This document shows, piece by piece, positions 4,991 to 5,809 of a DNA stretch of 5,809 nucleotides. Location of the stretch: assembly GCF_035508675.1 (NCBI RefSeq), contig NZ_DATJMN010000305.1:1-5809 (forward strand), given 5' to 3'. The notes beneath the pieces were generated by a model. The model ran no database searches. It had not been told where the DNA came from and saw nothing but the letters and a program-made list of their open reading frames with translations. This DNA comes from Dyella_B sp035508675. GTDB lineage: Bacteria > Pseudomonadota > Gammaproteobacteria > Xanthomonadales > Rhodanobacteraceae. The first letter of the stretch is position 1; each line of letters opens with the position of its first letter. The position numbers and the translations under genes are program-made.

Positions 4991-5629
4991 ATGAGCAACG
5001 ACGAAAAGCGCCTAGCCGGCGAAGCGGCCATCAAGTACGTGGAAGACGGCGCCATCGTCGGCGTCGGCACCGGCTCCACCGTCGCCTTCTTCATCGATGC
5101 ACTGGCCGCCATCAAGGACCGCATCCAAGGCGCCGTATCCAGCTCCGAACAATCTACCGCGCAATTGAAAAAACACGGCATCCCCGTGTTCGACCTCAAC
5201 GCCACCGGTCCGCTGGCGCTGTACGTCGACGGTGCCGACGAATGCGATCCGCACAAGCGCCTGATCAAAGGTGGCGGCGCTGCGCTCACCCGCGAAAAAA
5301 TCATCGCCGAAGCCGCGCAGAAATTCGTCTGCATCATCGACTCCAGCAAGCGCGTCAACCTGCTCGGCAAATTCCCGTTGCCGATCGAAGTGATCCCGAT
5401 GGCCCGCAGTCTGGTCGGCCGCGAGATCGTCAAGCGTGGCGGCAATCCGGTATGGCGCGATGGCGTGGTGACCGACAACGGCAACTGGGTGATCGACGTG
5501 CACGGCTGGCAGATTGCCGATCCGGTGGCGTTGGAGAGCGAGCTCAATCAGATTCCAGGCATTGTCACGGTCGGACTGTTCGCACGGCGTCCGGCCGATG
5601 TGGTGCTGGTCGGCGACAAGTTGATGTGA
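4991..5629 (+). CDS. rpiA: Ribose-5-phosphate isomerase A
   Basis: The enzyme interconverts ribulose 5-phosphate and ribose 5-phosphate in the non-oxidative pentose phosphate pathway, in the cytoplasm. The 212 residues compare with 219 in E. coli. GVGTGSTVAFFIDAL (24-38) is the phosphate-binding loop. DGADE (80-84) supplies D80 and D83, and IKGGGAALTREK (92-103) supplies K93 and E102; these match the E. coli catalytic residues D81, D84, K94 and E103. KFPLPIEVIPMA and GVVTDNGN are further family blocks. AGGA lies 7 bases before ATG 4991. The frame is open further upstream to an ATG at 4904, but that overlaps the EVE gene and has no family sequence. It lies 59 bases after the EVE gene on the same strand. 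It may be read from the same transcript, as no clear terminator or strong promoter is seen in the gap. Confidence 0.97.
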   Translation: MSNDEKRLAGEAAIKYVEDGAIVGVGTGSTVAFFIDALAAIKDRIQGAVSSSEQSTAQLKKHGIPVFDLNATGPLALYVDGADECDPHKRLIKGGGAALTREKIIAEAAQKFVCIIDSSKRVNLLGKFPLPIEVIPMARSLVGREIVKRGGNPVWRDGVVTDNGNWVIDVHGWQIADPVALESELNQIPGIVTVGLFARRPADVVLVGDKLM

Positions 5630-5684
5630 CGGATGCGGGCTTGAAGGAACGCGTGCCAAGAAGAAAGGTGATGTAACAGGCGGC

Positions 5685-5801
5685 ATGGCACGCAGCATGG
5701 AACGCGCTGACATCTACCAGATCATGCGCATGCTGCCGTGGCCGCTGAAGTCGTTGGCTACTGTGGCGGCGCGGGCCTATTTGTATTGGGCTGCGCACTG
5801 A
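5685..5801 (+). CDS. Possible 38-residue small protein, unrecognised
   Basis: An ATG at 5685 opens 38 codons ending in TGA at 5799-5801. The peptide is basic and fairly rich in hydrophobic and aromatic residues. Its second half (MLPWPLKSLATVAARAYLYW) could be an amphipathic or membrane-associated helix. The only upstream purine patch (AGG, 5678-5680) is weak and close. I recognise no family. It may be a real small gene in the rpiA downstream region or chance coding in GC-rich DNA. The bases 5630-5684 before it hold nothing else I can support. Confidence 0.3.
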   Translation: MARSMERADIYQIMRMLPWPLKSLATVAARAYLYWAAH

Positions 5802-5809
5802 TTTTTGCT

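Noticed and set aside
4807..5547. 246-codon minus-strand frame opposite rpiA
   Set aside because: It is antisense to rpiA, Ser/Pro/Thr-rich and without domain or ribosome site.
5664..5676. AAAGGTG followed at once by ATG TAA, a possible start-stop element after rpiA
   Set aside because: The spacing between the purine run and the ATG is too short for a normal site, and one short match in GC-rich DNA is easily chance.

Overview
The window is GC-rich chromosomal DNA from a gammaproteobacterium. The gene order ygfB-pepP divergent from a small coiled-coil gene, zapA, 6S RNA (ssrS) and ygfA is a classic gammaproteobacterial arrangement. The gene set and protein flavour, with an EVE-domain gene and rpiA following ygfA and a PlcN-type phospholipase C nearby, point to the Xanthomonadales, perhaps Rhodanobacteraceae (Dyella/Rhodanobacter-like). 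That family-level placement is inference. I see no tRNA, rRNA, CRISPR array, insertion sequence or prophage gene.

Left part, minus strand (1-2930). The first 884 bases hold the N-terminal 294 codons of a secreted, Tat-exported phosphocholine-type phospholipase C; its C-terminal part lies beyond the window edge. A 175-base gap follows. Then come pepP (Xaa-Pro aminopeptidase P) and, upstream of it, ygfB (UPF0149). These two overlap and form a two-gene operon read leftwards. The ubiH/ubiI genes that follow pepP in E. coli and relatives are not here.

Middle, divergent intergenic region (2931-3030) and plus strand (3031-3865). A small coiled-coil protein gene (TIGR02449/ZauP-like) overlaps zapA, giving a probable Z-ring-organising pair. 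An extended -10 element sits so close to the first ATG that the message is probably leaderless. The end of zapA contains a well-formed sigma-70 promoter whose predicted start matches the base of a long folded RNA at about 3589-3778, which I identify as 6S RNA. A perfect 11-bp hairpin follows, before the Shine-Dalgarno of ygfA.

Right part, plus strand (3865-5809). ygfA/fau (5-formyltetrahydrofolate cyclo-ligase) starts at a GTG with a clear Shine-Dalgarno. Its stop overlaps the start of an EVE-domain protein gene (ATGA), and rpiA (ribose-5-phosphate isomerase A) follows after 59 bases. A doubtful 38-codon ORF ends the window. The theme is housekeeping: cell division, the stationary-phase RNA polymerase regulator 6S RNA, one-carbon metabolism and pentose phosphates. 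I found no wholly new system. The points that most merit a second look are the RNA and expression signals around zapA-ssrS-ygfA.
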